Shown: positions 1 through 12,959, counted from the first letter of the stretch. The stretch is 64,000 nt of DNA from Gerris lacustris (GCA_951217055.1 OX578285.1:56827102-56891101); one strand, 5' to 3'. The notes: generated by a model not told the origin, from the sequence alone. Numbers and translations are program-made.

Positions 1-1014
1 TTTAGTGTTTATTACAGTTAGTACGTATCAGATTATACTAGTAATAATTGAATTACTATATAAAAATACCACATAATGAAACTGTTATAAGATAATAGTT
101 GATATATTGGACTAAATCCATTAGTTAAGTAACAATAACACTACGGACATTAGCAGTAATATTACTTTATATACTCTATTATTTATTACAATTAATACTT
201 ATGAAATTATACTAGTAATAATATCATGCAAGTAATATTTAACAATAAAACATAATGAAACTGGTAAGTGAAACTAGATCATTGGATAAAAACAATTAAC
301 ACGATGCAAATTAGTTTTATTATAACTTATTACTAGTATATGAACAATTAATCGATATTTACAAATATTAGTTTATACATTAAAAAATTTAAATAGTGTT
401 AGTACTTATTGATATATATTTTTTTGTTTTGGAAATTAATAAAAAACATAAAAAAGATTTTTATTTTTATTTTTTATTATAAAACTGCAACTATATAATT
501 TTTCATGTTATATGCAATATTGAGGTATGTTTTTAGAATGAATTTATTGACGAAGTGAGGAACTGTCCATTAACAGTACTCACAGATACTAGCTCGAATT
601 ATTCCCGGAATGAATGGTAATGATAGGTTGTGAATTAAAAGATTGGGGTGTTGGGATATGGAATCGTGAAAGGATTTGCATCGAGATATGGCTAGGTCAT
701 GGAAGAAGGGGAATTTAAGGTCGTATACAAAGATGTTATAAATTTTTAAGCATTTTAGATTAAACAATATATATTACGCGTACATCCTATTAATAAATTA
801 GTACCTAATAAAAAATATAGATTAAAATATAAATTTAAAAAAAAAAACTCTTAAAAGAAGTTATGTATAAAATAGATACCATTATAAAAATATGTTTTCT
901 AAACAAGTGATTTAATTCAGGTGAATAAAATAAAAATGTGTAATAAACGATCTGAATGAGAAAAACAAAGTTTATGGCCTATAAAAAACAGTTATAGCTA
1001 TACACTGTGTTTAT

Positions 1015-1018
<4 letters not shown>

Positions 1019-1098
<80 letters not shown>
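1019..1098. repeat. (TA)n microsatellite
   Basis: About 40 uninterrupted TA units. Confidence 0.95.
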
Positions 1099-1104
<6 letters not shown>

Positions 1105-1325
1105 TTACTACATATACTTATTTCATATGAGTACTTTTTATTAAAACAAAAAAATATGTATTGATCTATGTATTTAAATAGTATTATTTGAAGAAATATT
1201 AATGATTTAATATCAATAAGGGTGGATCCTTATATTAAAACCATTAATAGTAATCAGTAATATATATAATAATAATGTATTCGAGTATCTTAATAATATA
1301 CTCTAAAGCATAAATCAAATACTTG

Positions 1326-1690
1326 AGTCCTATAATCATATACTCTATTACTATTATTAAATATTCTATTAGAGTGGTCACATTCTAGTCCTATAATCAT
1401 ATACCTACTCTATTACTATTATTAAATATTCTATTAGAGTGGTCACACTCTAGTCCTATAATAATATACTCTATTACTATTATTAAATATTCTATTAGAG
1501 TGGTCACACTCTAGTCCTATAATCATACTAGCATAACTAACTAGCATTTTCATATACTCTATTACTATTATTAAATATTCTATTAGAGTGGTCACACTCT
1601 AGTCCTATAATCATATACTCTATTACTATTATTAAATATTCTATTAGAGTGGTCACACTCTAGTCCTATAATCATATACTTTAGAAAATC
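1326..1690. repeat. 61-bp tandem repeat, about 5.5 copies
   Basis: Copies begin with AGTCCTATAATCATATACTC and end with GTGGTCACACTCT. Starts are near 1326, 1386, 1452, 1513, 1604 and 1665. The fourth copy carries an approximately 30-bp insertion. AT-rich, non-coding. Confidence 0.85.
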
Positions 1691-2923
1691 AATAGCTCTA
1701 GTACAAAAATCAAATAATTTAAACCTAACATTAAATACTTAAGTATTGAATACTCTAATTCTATAATCATTAATAATATGCTCTTTTACAATTATGAAAT
1801 ATTCTTTAACAGTGAAAATACTGTGGTCCTATAATCATACACCTTGGTCTTGGTACTAAAATCAAATGCTCTAGAACATTAATAAAATATCAACTCAAAT
1901 CTTTTAATTAAATAATTACAACTACTACAACAATCACGTACTCAACTACTATAATAAACATGTAAGTATAACAAAATAATTTGTTTAATTATATTGTTAT
2001 TTCAATTTATATTGTTTGCGATGTATTATGGATTTTATGGTTGTTATTAAATAATGTTAATGTTACACTATGTTTAATTAATTTTACAAAACTGTAAAAC
2101 AAGGTCAATCTACTATAAACAAACTTTTTACAAAGTACATGATTATTTTAATTATAATAATTTCATTTAAGACATTGTATCTGATGTAATTCGCTTCAAT
2201 TAATGAAAACTTTAAAAATAATCAAATGAAGTTGTTTGAAGCACTCCATTACAGATTATGTTTTGACACAAACACTTAATTGAGGATTTGATTAACTGTT
2301 AATATTGATATATAACAGAATAGACAAATGATAAATCAATTTAGTCGACTCTGAAAAGTTTATTAATATTGCAAATTTTATTACTGATAATACCGGTGGC
2401 AAAATGAACTTCCGCGTTTTATTTCACTAGTTCATAATATCCAGTTACTGTAAATATAATTGCTGTTTACTTGTATTTTACCGTCAAAACAAATTTAAAA
2501 GATATTGAATTACCAGGAACAATTAAGTATTTGTTTAATTGATATTAAAAAGGTTCATTGTTTTATAAGTTGTTTACATTTTGTTTTATTTACATTTATA
2601 CAATATTACGAGTTTAGCGATTTACCTATCAAATTAATGATAAGAGAGAGATCTTAAACTAAGAAATTCAAATACAACCGTTTAACTGAAGATATTTCTT
2701 TTTAAGAAAATGATTACCATTGTTGATTATGCATTTCTAGTATAGTGGCGTAACTATATCAATAATGATATACGAGTTTATCAATAAACAAATAAATGAA
2801 TGAGAAACAATAGTATTGCTTATTTTATTTTTGATAGAATAACTCGACTATATGATAGAACTACGGATAATTACTGAATTTTAAATTAATTATGATTTAA
2901 TAAATGTAAAGTAAAAATGGTAC

Positions 2924-3016
2924 CTTGAGAAGAAGTTGGTAATCGTTAATCCTTTGCACGGGAAGTTTTAGGTGTTCGCCGATGTTCTTATCATCCGAGA
3001 TGCGGCTCCCGAGATC
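2924..3016 (-). CDS. Unc-89: UNC-89/obscurin-like exon, DH conserved region 3
   Basis: Last exon in the window in transcription order. The acceptor is cttttcag|GATCTC and the donor is CTCAAG|GTACCA. It is phase 0 to phase 0, 31 codons (residues 192-222). HLKLPVQRINDYQLLLK is the signature third conserved region of DH domains (canonical L-KPVQRI-KY-LLL), the helix that packs against the GTPase. The join RDYFD + DLGSRISDDK keeps the spacing expected between blocks 2 and 3, so no exon seems to be missing inside the 25.3-kb intron. The remaining DH helices and any PH and Ig domains must lie to the left of the window; I found no convincing exon in 1-2900. Confidence 0.9.
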
Positions 3017-3350
3017 CTGAAAAGATGAAAAAGAACTGATGTTATTTTTGGTGAGACGGTCCCCACTTGGCCGGCTGTGTTGACCCACCTCCCATAAAAT
3101 CTATTTAACATTCCCCAAGCTATTATATTAATCTCTACCGTCGACCAACCGAGCCTCTTCGTCAACAATTCACGACCCCTCACTCGCGCAAACACTTAGA
3201 CAAAAGTATAAATAAATACTCCGGCAATTCTGGTAATATAAACAAATGAGATTTTCTCTCGGTTTGTGGTAACCCCAGTTCGATATGAACCATGTTCAAT
3301 AGCAATTTAACTAAAAACCTACGATTTCAGACATAAGGCAACTTAATAGT

Positions 3351-3924
3351 TATAGTCCAGGAGATAGCGTGCAAAAAAATGTCTGACTAACATCAAGCTA
3401 GAATTTTGTATACAAGTCAATCTTTTAGCGCCTTTTAAGAATATGTGGTCGGCTAAGTTCGTCTGCGGGACATAGCTTGGCAATAGGCGTTTGAAAAAAA
3501 CAAACCGGTGGAGAGCGGCCATATCTCACCAATTATGGTGGACAATGTGATTTTCATGACCCTGAGTACAGAGTTAGTAGACCAAAAATCAAGTTGATGA
3601 TAGTTTCTCCGTCGACAGGTGACCACGTTGATTTTTAGTAATATTTGAATAACTAACCTATTAAGTGTGAAAATAACATCGACTTGATTTTTGGTCTACT
3701 AACTCTGTACTCAGGATCATGAAAATCACATTGTCCACCATAATTGGTGAGATATGGCCGCTCTCCACCGGTTTGTTTTTTTCAAACGCCTATTGCCAAG
3801 CTATGTCCCGCAGACGAACTTAGCCGACCACATATTCTTAATAGGCGCTAAAAGATTGACTTGTATACAAAATTCTAGCTTGATGTTAGTCAGACACTTT
3901 TTTGCACGCTATCTCCTGGACTAT
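3351..3924. mobile_element. Fold-back element, arms about 250 bp
   Basis: 3351-3604 and 3672-3924 are near-perfect inverted repeats separated by about 67 bp. The outer ends read TATAGTCCAGGAGATAGCG and its complement. No open frame of note. Most likely a non-autonomous fold-back DNA transposon or MITE. Confidence 0.85.
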
Positions 3925-3980
3925 TATAATTACTTGTTAATAATTTACTTGTTATAATTAATTAAATGAGAAAATTGTAA

Positions 3981-4232
3981 GGAGCGACTCCCCAACTCCG
4001 TTTCATCTATTATATATATTATAGTTGTATAAGTGATTATGCCCTTTGGGAGGCCTATGCCCTCCACTAGGCTGTGGTGCCACGGATTATTATTATGGGT
4101 GATTTGAAAGGAGCGACACGCCAACTCTGTGTCATATATTACACACAATACAGTAACATAATTGTTTATAAGCCCTTTGGCAGGCCTATGCCCTCCGTGG
4201 GGCTATGTGTAACGGATTATTATTATGAGTAC
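3981..4232 (+). repeat. Tandem pair of 129-bp SINE-like tail units
   Basis: Units 3981-4109 and 4110-4232 both run from GGAGCGAC through CCCTTTGG.AGGCCTATGCCC to GGATTATTATTATG. The same tail occurs in the 5S-headed repeat at 31915-32195 and at the edge of the 18-bp minisatellite at 42703, so this is the 3' part of a dispersed repeat family. A (TA)n tract follows at 4244-4277. Confidence 0.7.
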
Positions 4233-4240
4233 TTTGGAAG

Positions 4241-4282
<42 letters not shown>

Positions 4283-5109
4283 GTGAAACAAACGATCCAA
4301 TAATCATTTAAGTCCTAATATAAAAATTACAAGATAGAAAGAACTTTTTATATACTACGTTTTTAAATTTATTGTTGACTAAATTAAAAATCATAAATTT
4401 GAAACCCGTCAAAATGAAGATTGTAAATATGGGTCATATCAAAACAAATAAAAAATTTGCGGATTTTTTCCGAACTAACTTTCTATTTAGCAAAATTTGC
4501 TGAAATCGAATAAAATTCTGCTGAAAGATGGCTTAAAGTATTAAAATAATGCATTGTCATCGTGTTCTGAGCTATTCTAAAAGTTTCAAATGTCTAGCTA
4601 CTCGGGATGTAAGTTAAAAGTCGATTGCAAGATTTGTACTGGACAAACAAACAAACAAACAAGAAAGCAAGTTAATAAAAACGTAGTAAGTAAGCATCTA
4701 ATTTCATAGATATATAAAAAATATAATATAATTAATATATAATAAATAGTATATAATAATATATATATATAAATTATAGTTAATATAATATATATGAGTG
4801 GTGAACAAACATGCAGTTTTCTGATAGATAAGTTAATGCAGTTTCAGAAACCGGAGTCTTTTTACTTCCTACGTTGATTGCAAGTCGAGAAATTTGGGAA
4901 TAACAAAGAAAATCACAAATAAATTTTTAACAAAGAAATCACGTATTTGCCTCCAAAAATCTATGAAACAATGGGAGATAAGATTAGGGTTCCCATAGCA
5001 ATTTTTGTTGTATATAATACAATACTTAAGTTAAATGTAATATATATATTTTAATTTAAATCAAATTATAATTATTATTAACTACGGGAAACAGACAGTG
5101 AAAAATACA

Positions 5110-5182
5110 CTCCTGTGCCGGGATTTGAACCACGGGCCTCTATATTTCCAGTATAGCGCTCTTCCATCTAAGCTACGCAGGA
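5110..5182 (-). ncRNA. tRNA-like module (left arm), apparent anticodon GGA
   Basis: A 73-nt cloverleaf can be drawn. The acceptor TCCTGCG pairs with CACAGGA with one mismatch. The D arm starts GCTTAGATGG (A-box-like). The anticodon stem CTATA/TATAG encloses loop CTGGAAA. The T loop TTCAAAT contains the B box GGTTCAAATCC, and two T-stem pairs are broken. GGA would read serine UCC, but the variable loop is the short class I type, so this is not a standard tRNA-Ser. I read it as a tRNA-derived Pol III promoter module in a transposon. Confidence 0.6.
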
Positions 5183-5527
5183 GAATGATTTTTCACTACC
5201 GTAATCGATAACTAGTCCCGAATCCAAGCTTTCAATATTCATATACATTTAGACAGTCAATATTTATGACATTAGAACTAAACCAGAATTAACGCTTATA
5301 ATTATAAAGTACTCAATTAGTACCTGTACCTTGTACAATCAATTCGAAAATTATTAAAATTTTCGAATTGATTGTACAAGGTACAGGTACTAATTGAGTA
5401 CTTTATAATTATAAGCGTTAATTCTGGTTTAGTTCTAATGTCATAAATATTGACTGTCTAAATGTATATGAATATTGAAAGCTTGGATTCGGGACTAGTT
5501 ATCGATTACGGTAGTGAAAAATCATTC

Positions 5528-5600
5528 TCCTGCGTAGCTTAGATGGAAGAGCGCTATACTGGAAATATAGAGGCCCGTGGTTCAAATCCCGGCACAGGAG
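5528..5600 (+). ncRNA. tRNA-like module (right arm), identical to the left arm copy
   Basis: Exact inverted copy of the module at 5110-5182, so the two transcripts would converge outward from the palindrome arms. Same features and reservations. Confidence 0.6.
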
Positions 5601-5716
5601 TGTATTTTTCACTGTCTGTTTCCCGTAGTTAATAATAATTATAATTTGATTTAAATTAAAATTTAACTTTCCGTAGTATGAAAACTACTAAAAACTTAAA
5701 AAAAAAAAAATTGAAG

Positions 5717-5718
<2 letters not shown>

Positions 5719-5792
<74 letters not shown>
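5719..5792. repeat. (TA)n microsatellite
   Basis: About 36 TA units, directly after the fold-back element. Confidence 0.95.
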
Positions 5793-7065
5793 TATATGTA
5801 CTATATATACGGAATATGTGTTGTATATTGTATGTATTCAACTAAGGATTTTTTACATCTTCTAACATCTTTGATTTAACACCACGATGCTCATTACTCC
5901 TGAAGATGCTTTCAGTGGTGGAAATGATAAAAGGATTTTACCAAAAAAACAAAAAACCAAAATATTTTTGACGATGCAACCCATGGATGCATTCGAACCA
6001 CTGTAGCTAATGTTTAATTATAAAAGGTTTCGTCTAATTTAGTTGTTCACCGTAAGTGATCAACGATTAATGAATCAGTTCTACAAAATATGGATAGAAA
6101 CTTCAACTAAAACTTCAAACTACAAATATAGTCAATAGAACTCAATGTGCTAAAATAGGTCAGTTTGTTTGTAAAGAAAAACCCAGAGGAGTTAATGTTT
6201 AGTATAGTACGATTTCGATTAATTTAGTTATTCATTATCAGTATTGATAATTTCTTTATGTTTTGATAGACTGATTCACTATGAGTAAGTTCTACTAAAA
6301 ACAATTTATTTTTAAAATAAAATAAAAAAAATGGATAAAACTAAAAGTGAGGGAAGTGGGTGAGTCTGTTGTTTAAAAATACCACAGTAACTAATTATGT
6401 TTAATACACTACGGTTGCACACCAGTTAGTTTGTCATATTAATTATTAAATTTATGAGTGCAATGTCTAGAACTAGTCTTTAGACTTCGTATCATATTGC
6501 AAAGGCAACATTGTCTATAAATACATAAACAACTAAGAATATTTGACCACGATAAGATGTTTATAAGAAGTGATTTGTTATAGATGCTTGCGTTAATTAA
6601 CTCAACTCAATGAACTGTTTCTCAAATAAAAGATGTTTGCATAATTAACGACATCGGGTGTTGAAACATTATAATTAACGATCTAAATATTGTATAATAT
6701 AATTTTGCTTCCCTATTTGTTACCTGAGAGCATAAATATGAAAACTCTGATAAAAGAAATATAGAAAAAAACGTTGGATGCATTTTCTATTGGGCAGCAT
6801 GCCATCAAGTGCATTAACAAAGCAATTTCTTATTGCTTCCCTATATAATGATTCTATTACCTTTTTATTTTTTTGGTTTTTTTCGTTCAATGATCTCTTA
6901 TAGAAACTAATTAGGCCACAATATTTAGGCCAACGAAACTATCATAGTTATCATAATAATTACAACTAACTGTGATAATAATAAAATTAATTAATATGTC
7001 CTTATAGCTTTCTTGCTCACGTCTAAATATAATGGCAAAGTCATAGAGTAGGTAGAACATCATCT

Positions 7066-7530
7066 CGGCAGTTGATTTCTAAAGCTGGTGGAATGGATGA
7101 TGAAGGGTTAGCAGAAACTTAGGCAAAGTCAGTCTTTGGCAAGCTTAAGACAATACAGTGCGCAACTCAGAAGAAGAATAAAGATGAGAATCTTCTAGAG
7201 CATTCTACACATGTCAAACGCAAATGGTGAAATAATTGTTACAAAGCTGGAAGTCTTGGCCGACAAATGATTTCTAAGAATTGTTGTCGTACACTGGTTG
7301 CATAAAGTTAACAATGAGAAACATAACCTAATAAAGTAGACAATAGAAGTTAAGAACAATGGCTGGATTGGAAACACTGATAGTCTCCCTGGAATTGGAT
7401 TATAAAAGGCAAATGGAAACCGGGTAGACCCAATACATGGATGAGAACTGTATTAAAGAAAATAATGGAAAAAGGCAAAACTTATGGATAACTAAAGAAT
7501 ATGGCTGCCATACACCCAAAAGACAAACAA
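7066..7530 (+). pseudogene. LINE reverse-transcriptase 3' fragment, decayed
   Basis: Conceptual translation, with stops and frameshifts, gives GGMDDEGL then KSVFGKLKTI and, 250 bp on, KPGRPNTWMRTVLKKIMEKG. These match the region after the polymerase domain and the C-terminal basic tail (GRP..TW..TV....) seen in ORF2 of non-LTR retrotransposons. In-frame stops include one after KTYG. No polymerase core (YADD box) remains, so it is a 5'-truncated dead copy. Confidence 0.6.
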
Positions 7531-7557
7531 ATCAAATATCTTATATATTTACTTTTT

Positions 7558-8050
7558 ATGGTGAAACTTCTTCATTCGCGGTAGAGTGAAATTGCTTGGA
7601 TGAAACGAAGTTAAAGATGAGAATCTTCTCGCGTTTCGAGACTCGTCCAAGTGAAATATTTATGAAGTGAAATTAACAAATTGCAATTATGTATTTGCTT
7701 TGAGACTTGTCTGTGATAGATTTACCTGTAAAAAAATCTTTTGCTTGAACAAGTCTCGAACCACAAACCTTTGAGACAAGAGTCGGATGCGCTAACCAAT
7801 ACACCAAGGGAGTCATATTTTTCTCACTGCACAGAATTGATGTATAACCGTATTATTGTATACATTTTAATAATTAATATTATAAATGTTGTTTTCATGT
7901 TTTTTCTTCATTACACGCTAACGTTTTACGAAAGTATTTTATTAATTGAAATTATGTTTGTTTGAGAAGTTATCTGACTGTGGCGGCATTGTAAACTCTT
8001 GTTTATAAATATGTATGTTGCGTAATTAATAAATGATTTATATAATATAA
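7558..8050 (-). mobile_element. tRNA-containing dispersed repeat, copy 1
   Basis: Homologous in inverted orientation to 24258-24845. On the minus strand a tRNA-like segment (7741-7812) has an A-box-like TTGGTTAGCGC and B-box GGTTCGAGACTTG. The shared sequence on either side includes GTCAGATAACTT and a segment with GTTTCGAGACTCG. Best read as a SINE or a Pol III-promoted non-autonomous element. Confidence 0.65.
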
Positions 8051-8276
8051 AATAAATAACCATTTATTATGACATAATATACATTTCGCAATACAATTAT
8101 TTGTGCTAAGCTATTTTTACTTGTCATAAATCGGCCTGGGCCGTGGTATCGATTATATAATATGCATTACTTAAATAAGGTTTATTGTGCTATTTCATTA
8201 TTATTTAAATCTAAGTAATAACAATTTTTTTTTAATTCTTTATCTTGGAACATACAAATCCTCATTTCAATGAACA

Positions 8277-9401
8277 TCTATAATATAAGTGGCAATGTCC
8301 TGATTGACTGACTGACTGACATAGAATCAACGCACAGCAAAATCTGCTTAACCGAGAGACTTGAAATTTTGAGGATATACTCGGTTCATATCATAGGCAT
8401 CCACTAAGAAAGGATTTTGCGAAATTTTTATTTTTGTACCCAAGGGTACGGGGTACAAATGTCAAAGTAATGAATACTTTTAATGATGCATATCGTTGAA
8501 AAGCTCTTTAAAAGTACAGTAATTGTTGTTATGTACAGTTTTGTCATATTTTCATTTAGGAGGGGGTAAAATGGAAAAATGTGTATAACTACATCTTATA
8601 TAAATGAAGAGTGTCTATGAGTGTACTGCTTACATGAGATTATAAAGTTAAAATGTTGGTACACAGGGGTACGGGGTACAAATGTCAAAGTAATTGATAG
8701 GTACCCTTTATGATGCATATCGTTAAAAGGCTCTTTAAGAGAAAAGTAATTGTAATGTACGTTTTTGTCATTATTTTCATTTAGGAGAGGGGTAATAAGG
8801 AAGAGTCAACGTATGTGTGTGTGTTCTTTATTCAAATCTACCGTTTTATTCCGATTTGAATGAATATTTGCACACTTGTCCTTCAAAGCAAGGGAAAAAG
8901 GGGAAGGTCACTGACTTCATGCATGTTCGAAATTTTGATTTTGGTACACAGGGGTACGGGGTACAAATGTCAAAGTAATGAAAACCCTTCACGATGCATA
9001 CCGTTGAAAAGCTCTTTAAGAGTGCTGTACAATTATTGTTATGTACATTTAGGGGGGTAAAAAGGAAAAATATATCTATATCTATGGATAAAAAACTAAT
9101 AATTGTTGTGTCCGTACATTTATCCGATTGGCTAAAATTTTGAATTTATTTATTTATTTTTTTTTTTTAAATACCTTTATTGAATAGTACAGAAGGAAAA
9201 TACCACTGCTTTTCCTTTTTAAAAATTTAGTCGGAATGAATTACTAATTTGGGATATTAGCAAATTATCTTATCAAAGGGGAGGGATAGAATCTAGATAT
9301 TCTCGCTTTGTAAAATAATTTAAATGTTTCTTGATGGTAGTTTATAAATCCACTAAATTGAAAATAAAACACCCCGTAGCGAAGCACGGGTATTCAGCTA
9401 G
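8277..9401 (+). mobile_element. Non-autonomous Helitron, 1125 bp, complete
   Basis: Begins TCTATAATATAAGTGGC and ends with the hairpin CCCCGTAGCGAAGCACGGG (9372-9390) and CTAG at 9398-9401. It is inserted between A (8276) and T (9402), with no target duplication, as rolling-circle elements do. The interior carries about three irregular direct repeats beginning GGGTACGGGGTACAAATG (near 8440, 8665 and 8950), spaced 230-285 bp. No Rep/helicase frame, so it depends on an autonomous partner. A second copy ends at 39602. Confidence 0.85.
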
Positions 9402-10379
9402 TAGTATATAAGTAGAGCAATTTGATTTGATATACGAGTAAAATTGAGATACTTGCTTTTTCTAGGAATGATTTAAACTCTGAATTATATATATGACATA
9501 TTTATATAATTATATTATATTAATATGTAGGAGGGAACATAAAATCAACTGTTTCTAGAACTTAAGTTTCACTTCTAATGCGTGAGTCTAACACATATTT
9601 TTACTTTATTAAATTGATCATGGCTAAATATGAGATATTGATCTAATTTATAATGTTGATAAATTTGATTAACTAATGAGGTTAAACACGAAAGGATCCT
9701 AAACTATTTATAAACATTACTAATGTTCTACAGCTTTAAAACGAAATTTTAAATTTTGTTTCCTTCAAGAATATATATCTAAGTAGTAAACATTTATTTC
9801 GGTTCCCAATCGTGGTATAACAAACGAATACAATTTTTACAATTACAGCGTTTGCGTTTAATAGCCTGGTGACAATATTATGAGGCCGATGTTGTAAGAC
9901 CGAGAGATACCTCCTTAACTCACTGATTAGCAAATTCAGTCATGCTAAACCTTGTCATACCTCTCAATTCGGGTTTAGAATAACCTGAGATTCTTGAAAT
10001 AACTCGGTTATTGTAAGTTCGGAATTATTATTATTATTATTATTATTATTTATTTATTTTTTTTTAAAATCTATTAATGCTGAAGGTGAAGATAAATGAA
10101 GGTAGGAAGACAAATAAAAATGTTCCCAACAATCAGGAATCCATGGATCTCTGCTATAACCTTCCAATTCCCATATTATCTTATATATGTAGTGTGTCCC
10201 CGGATGGGGTTGCCAATACGGTAATGACAGAAAAATTTCAACTTTCAAAAAAAGTCTCTCTCAATTAAATCTCCTGCTTTAAAAAATGTACCCTGTACCT
10301 AAATACAATTTTCTAAAATTGTTCAGGAGAAAACTAGACCAAATTTAAAAATTCAAGAAAAAAAAAGAAAAAAAAATCG

Positions 10380-10500
10380 GGTAAGGGGTGCCTCGGAACT
10401 TTTCCTCGCTTAGGAGGCCACTAAAGTGGTCTATTCTGCTGCGAAGCAGCAGGAGGAAGCAGCATTGGGCGTAGTCAGTACTTGGATGGGTGACTGTTTT
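10380..10500 (+). repeat. 5S rRNA-derived fragment (SINE3-like)
   Basis: 10458-10495 reads GCAGCATTGGGCGTAGTCAG followed by TACTTGGATGGGTGACTG, which matches the 3' half of eukaryotic 5S rRNA (intermediate element and box C). The sequence before it is not 5S-like. It is too short and altered to be a functional 5S gene. Confidence 0.6.
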
Positions 10501-10739
10501 GAACTAACTTTTTTTTTTTTTTTTAAATGTAATACATTATTTTAATTTATTTTATTTTATTTACTTAAATATTTGAATTTTGGTGGTATTTTGACAGATG
10601 TAAACAAACTTTGACGTTTAACAAAAGTATCACACTAATTAATAATTACATTCAATTATGACTTTTAAACTAATTAATGGAATTTGAATGTTTTTTGTTG
10701 TATTTCTTTCTTATTTTACCGGTTCCAACGATATGCTTA

Positions 10740-11240
10740 TGTCAAAAACGTAATTATACTATCGGTATGATTAACCGTTGAAGTTTCAAAATTAAAAAAT
10801 CGATTACTTCAAAATGGCGGCCAATATCAAAGTAAATTGGGTGGATTTGTTTGTCATACAGAGAGGTACATTCGTGCCAAATTTCAACTCGATCGGACCA
10901 CTCTTCAATTTTTTACGATTTTTGCAAATTTTTGCTGAGCCAGCAAACTGGGTTTAAGATGGCGGATAATGATGATTTTCCGGGCGGAATAACAAGATGT
11001 AAGGACTGATTTTTCTGCCAAGTTTCAACTCTCTAGGTTAAATACCCAGGGCGCTACGATGATAACACTCATACACACTTAAAGACGTCATGCTAAAAAC
11101 CACTCAGGAGGTCTTAAAAACACCCAAAAAAGATAATTCAGTCGAAATTTCGGAAAAATATAATGTTGGGTGAAAACATAACTTTTCCTACCATAGGTGA
11201 GGAAAAGCAAAAATGCTCTTTATAATTTTTTTAGGTACTA
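10740..11240. repeat. Dispersed repeat of the AAATGGCGGCCAA type
   Basis: Contains AAATGGCGGCCAATATC and a stretch resembling, in inverted orientation, 29390-29790. Similar ATGGCGG segments recur at 16430-16720, 52200-52520 and 55200-55640. Family not identified. Confidence 0.45.
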
Positions 11241-11721
11241 TTCTAAATTTCTTTGTTGCATAAAAATGTCGAAAGTCACATTTCAAAAATGTCCCTTCTA
11301 TCCATTTATAAAAAGTCAAATTTTTCTAATTCTAAGAAATTAGTGATTTAAAGGTCTCATTGAGTGAAAATTAAATTTAGAATAGTACCCACAAAATATT
11401 ATAAAGAATTCTATTTTCTTTCAAAGTCAAAATTGAACATTGTTTCCTCTTTACGATTTTAGAAAACTGAACTTTTTGGGTAAAGGTTACATATTGAGAA
11501 AAGAAGTAATACTATAGTTCTTCATTTAAGAACAAGCAGGAGATTTTATGAAGACTGACTTTTCTTCGAAAATTGAAATTATATTGTCATTACACGTATG
11601 ACAACCCGATCCGGGAACACATTGTATATTATTATTAGTGATATTATTACTATATCAATTATTAAAGCTTTATTATCAATTATAAAGCTAAGAGGGTTTC
11701 AATTATTAGGAATTATATAAC

Positions 11722-11930
11722 ACGGTTACGCAGATATATTTCTGGCAGATGGCACCAGGGTTACGTAGATCGATTCCCGGCGAATTGCCCCAAGGTGACG
11801 TAGATAGATTCCCAGCTGATGGCTCTTCAAGTTATATAATTCCTCTTTAAGTAATATAATTCCCCTGTAAATAATATTATTCCTTTTTAAATAATATAAT
11901 TCCTCTTTAAATAATATATAACACTAGCTA
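11722..11930. repeat. Two adjoining short tandem repeats
   Basis: 11722-11815 has three units of about 35 bp around GTTACGTAGATCGATTCCC; 11835-11930 has about five units of about 21 bp around TAATATAATTCCTCTTTAAA. A (TAA)n tract follows within 100 bp. Confidence 0.7.
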
Positions 11931-12017
11931 ATTTATATTATATATTTGCTATTTTGAATCATTCGTTGCTAATTGAATAAAGCAATTTGGCAAAGACACA
12001 AAAAATCTTTGCGTTAT

Positions 12018-12188
<171 letters not shown>

Positions 12189-12959
12189 TTATTTTTACTC
12201 AAAGTACAATGTTACACTTTAAACTCTTCGAGTTTAGTTGAGTAGGAATTAAAATTCGTTAACTAAAGTAATCCATTAAGAAGAATGTTATTTCAGAAAA
12301 ATTTCTATTGAGATGAGATGTAAAAGATGGAGGCGGGTCCGAAACAAAAGATTTGAAAGAAACAGATAAAATGTTAGCTTGTGTGAGACGGTGAGACATA
12401 TAGACCTGTTATAGACTATCTTCTCATCTGGCAAGTCAACAACGCATACCGCTTTGACTAAACCTTACCTTTTATATAGCTCTTACACAGTACCACTAGA
12501 TAAATTTAGATCCCAAAAGACCTATATTTAGAACAGTGTATACTACGAGTCACAACTTCATATGATTAATTAGCTATTTCAGAGTTTTTATGTGTTGTAT
12601 AGAGGAATAATATGATTCGTGGGGATTTATGTTATAAGCTTGTCTATCTAAAATATCCGGTAGTATGTGTATTTTTTAAAATTTGTATTCTATCCAAATT
12701 CTCTTGTCACGATGCTCCTTTGCGACGGGTTTTTTTAAATGTGTCAGTCAAGTGCAGTCATGTTAAAATTACGAACAGCGTCATAGTCTAAGAGTGGAAG
12801 TGGATGATTATACAATTTTTAACTCCATTTGCATTGACTATGCAATGAAAGAATATCAATAACTTTTAAAGTATACTGTAAATCAATGAGCAAATTTAGT
12901 TATAATAATACAAGGTAATAAGATAAACGAAATGATTAGATTGAATTAAATATATAAGT

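Larger units (their letters stand above)
1..2923 (-). other. Intron after the DH exon, no coding signal
   Basis: Non-coding AT-rich sequence downstream of the 2924 donor on the minus strand. It holds a (TA)n tract, a 61-bp tandem repeat and otherwise nothing I recognise. The only open frame of note, 570-767 on the minus strand, has no family resemblance or splice context. Confidence 0.6.
5048..5662. mobile_element. Fold-back element with tRNA-like modules, 305-bp perfect arms
   Basis: 5048-5352 and 5358-5662 are inverted repeats with no mismatch that I could find and a 5-bp spacer. Each arm carries one tRNA-like module. A related but degraded element with the same outer sequence (TTTAATTTAAATCAAATTAT) lies at 21640-22190. 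No transposase frame. Confidence 0.9.

Noticed and set aside
1..2900. Next UNC-89 exon (end of DH domain, PH domain)
   Set aside because: No minus-strand segment with suitable splice sites and DH/PH motifs was found; it must lie outside the window.
5110..5600. Functional tRNA-Ser(GGA) genes
   Set aside because: No long variable arm, broken T stem, and location in mirrored transposon arms.
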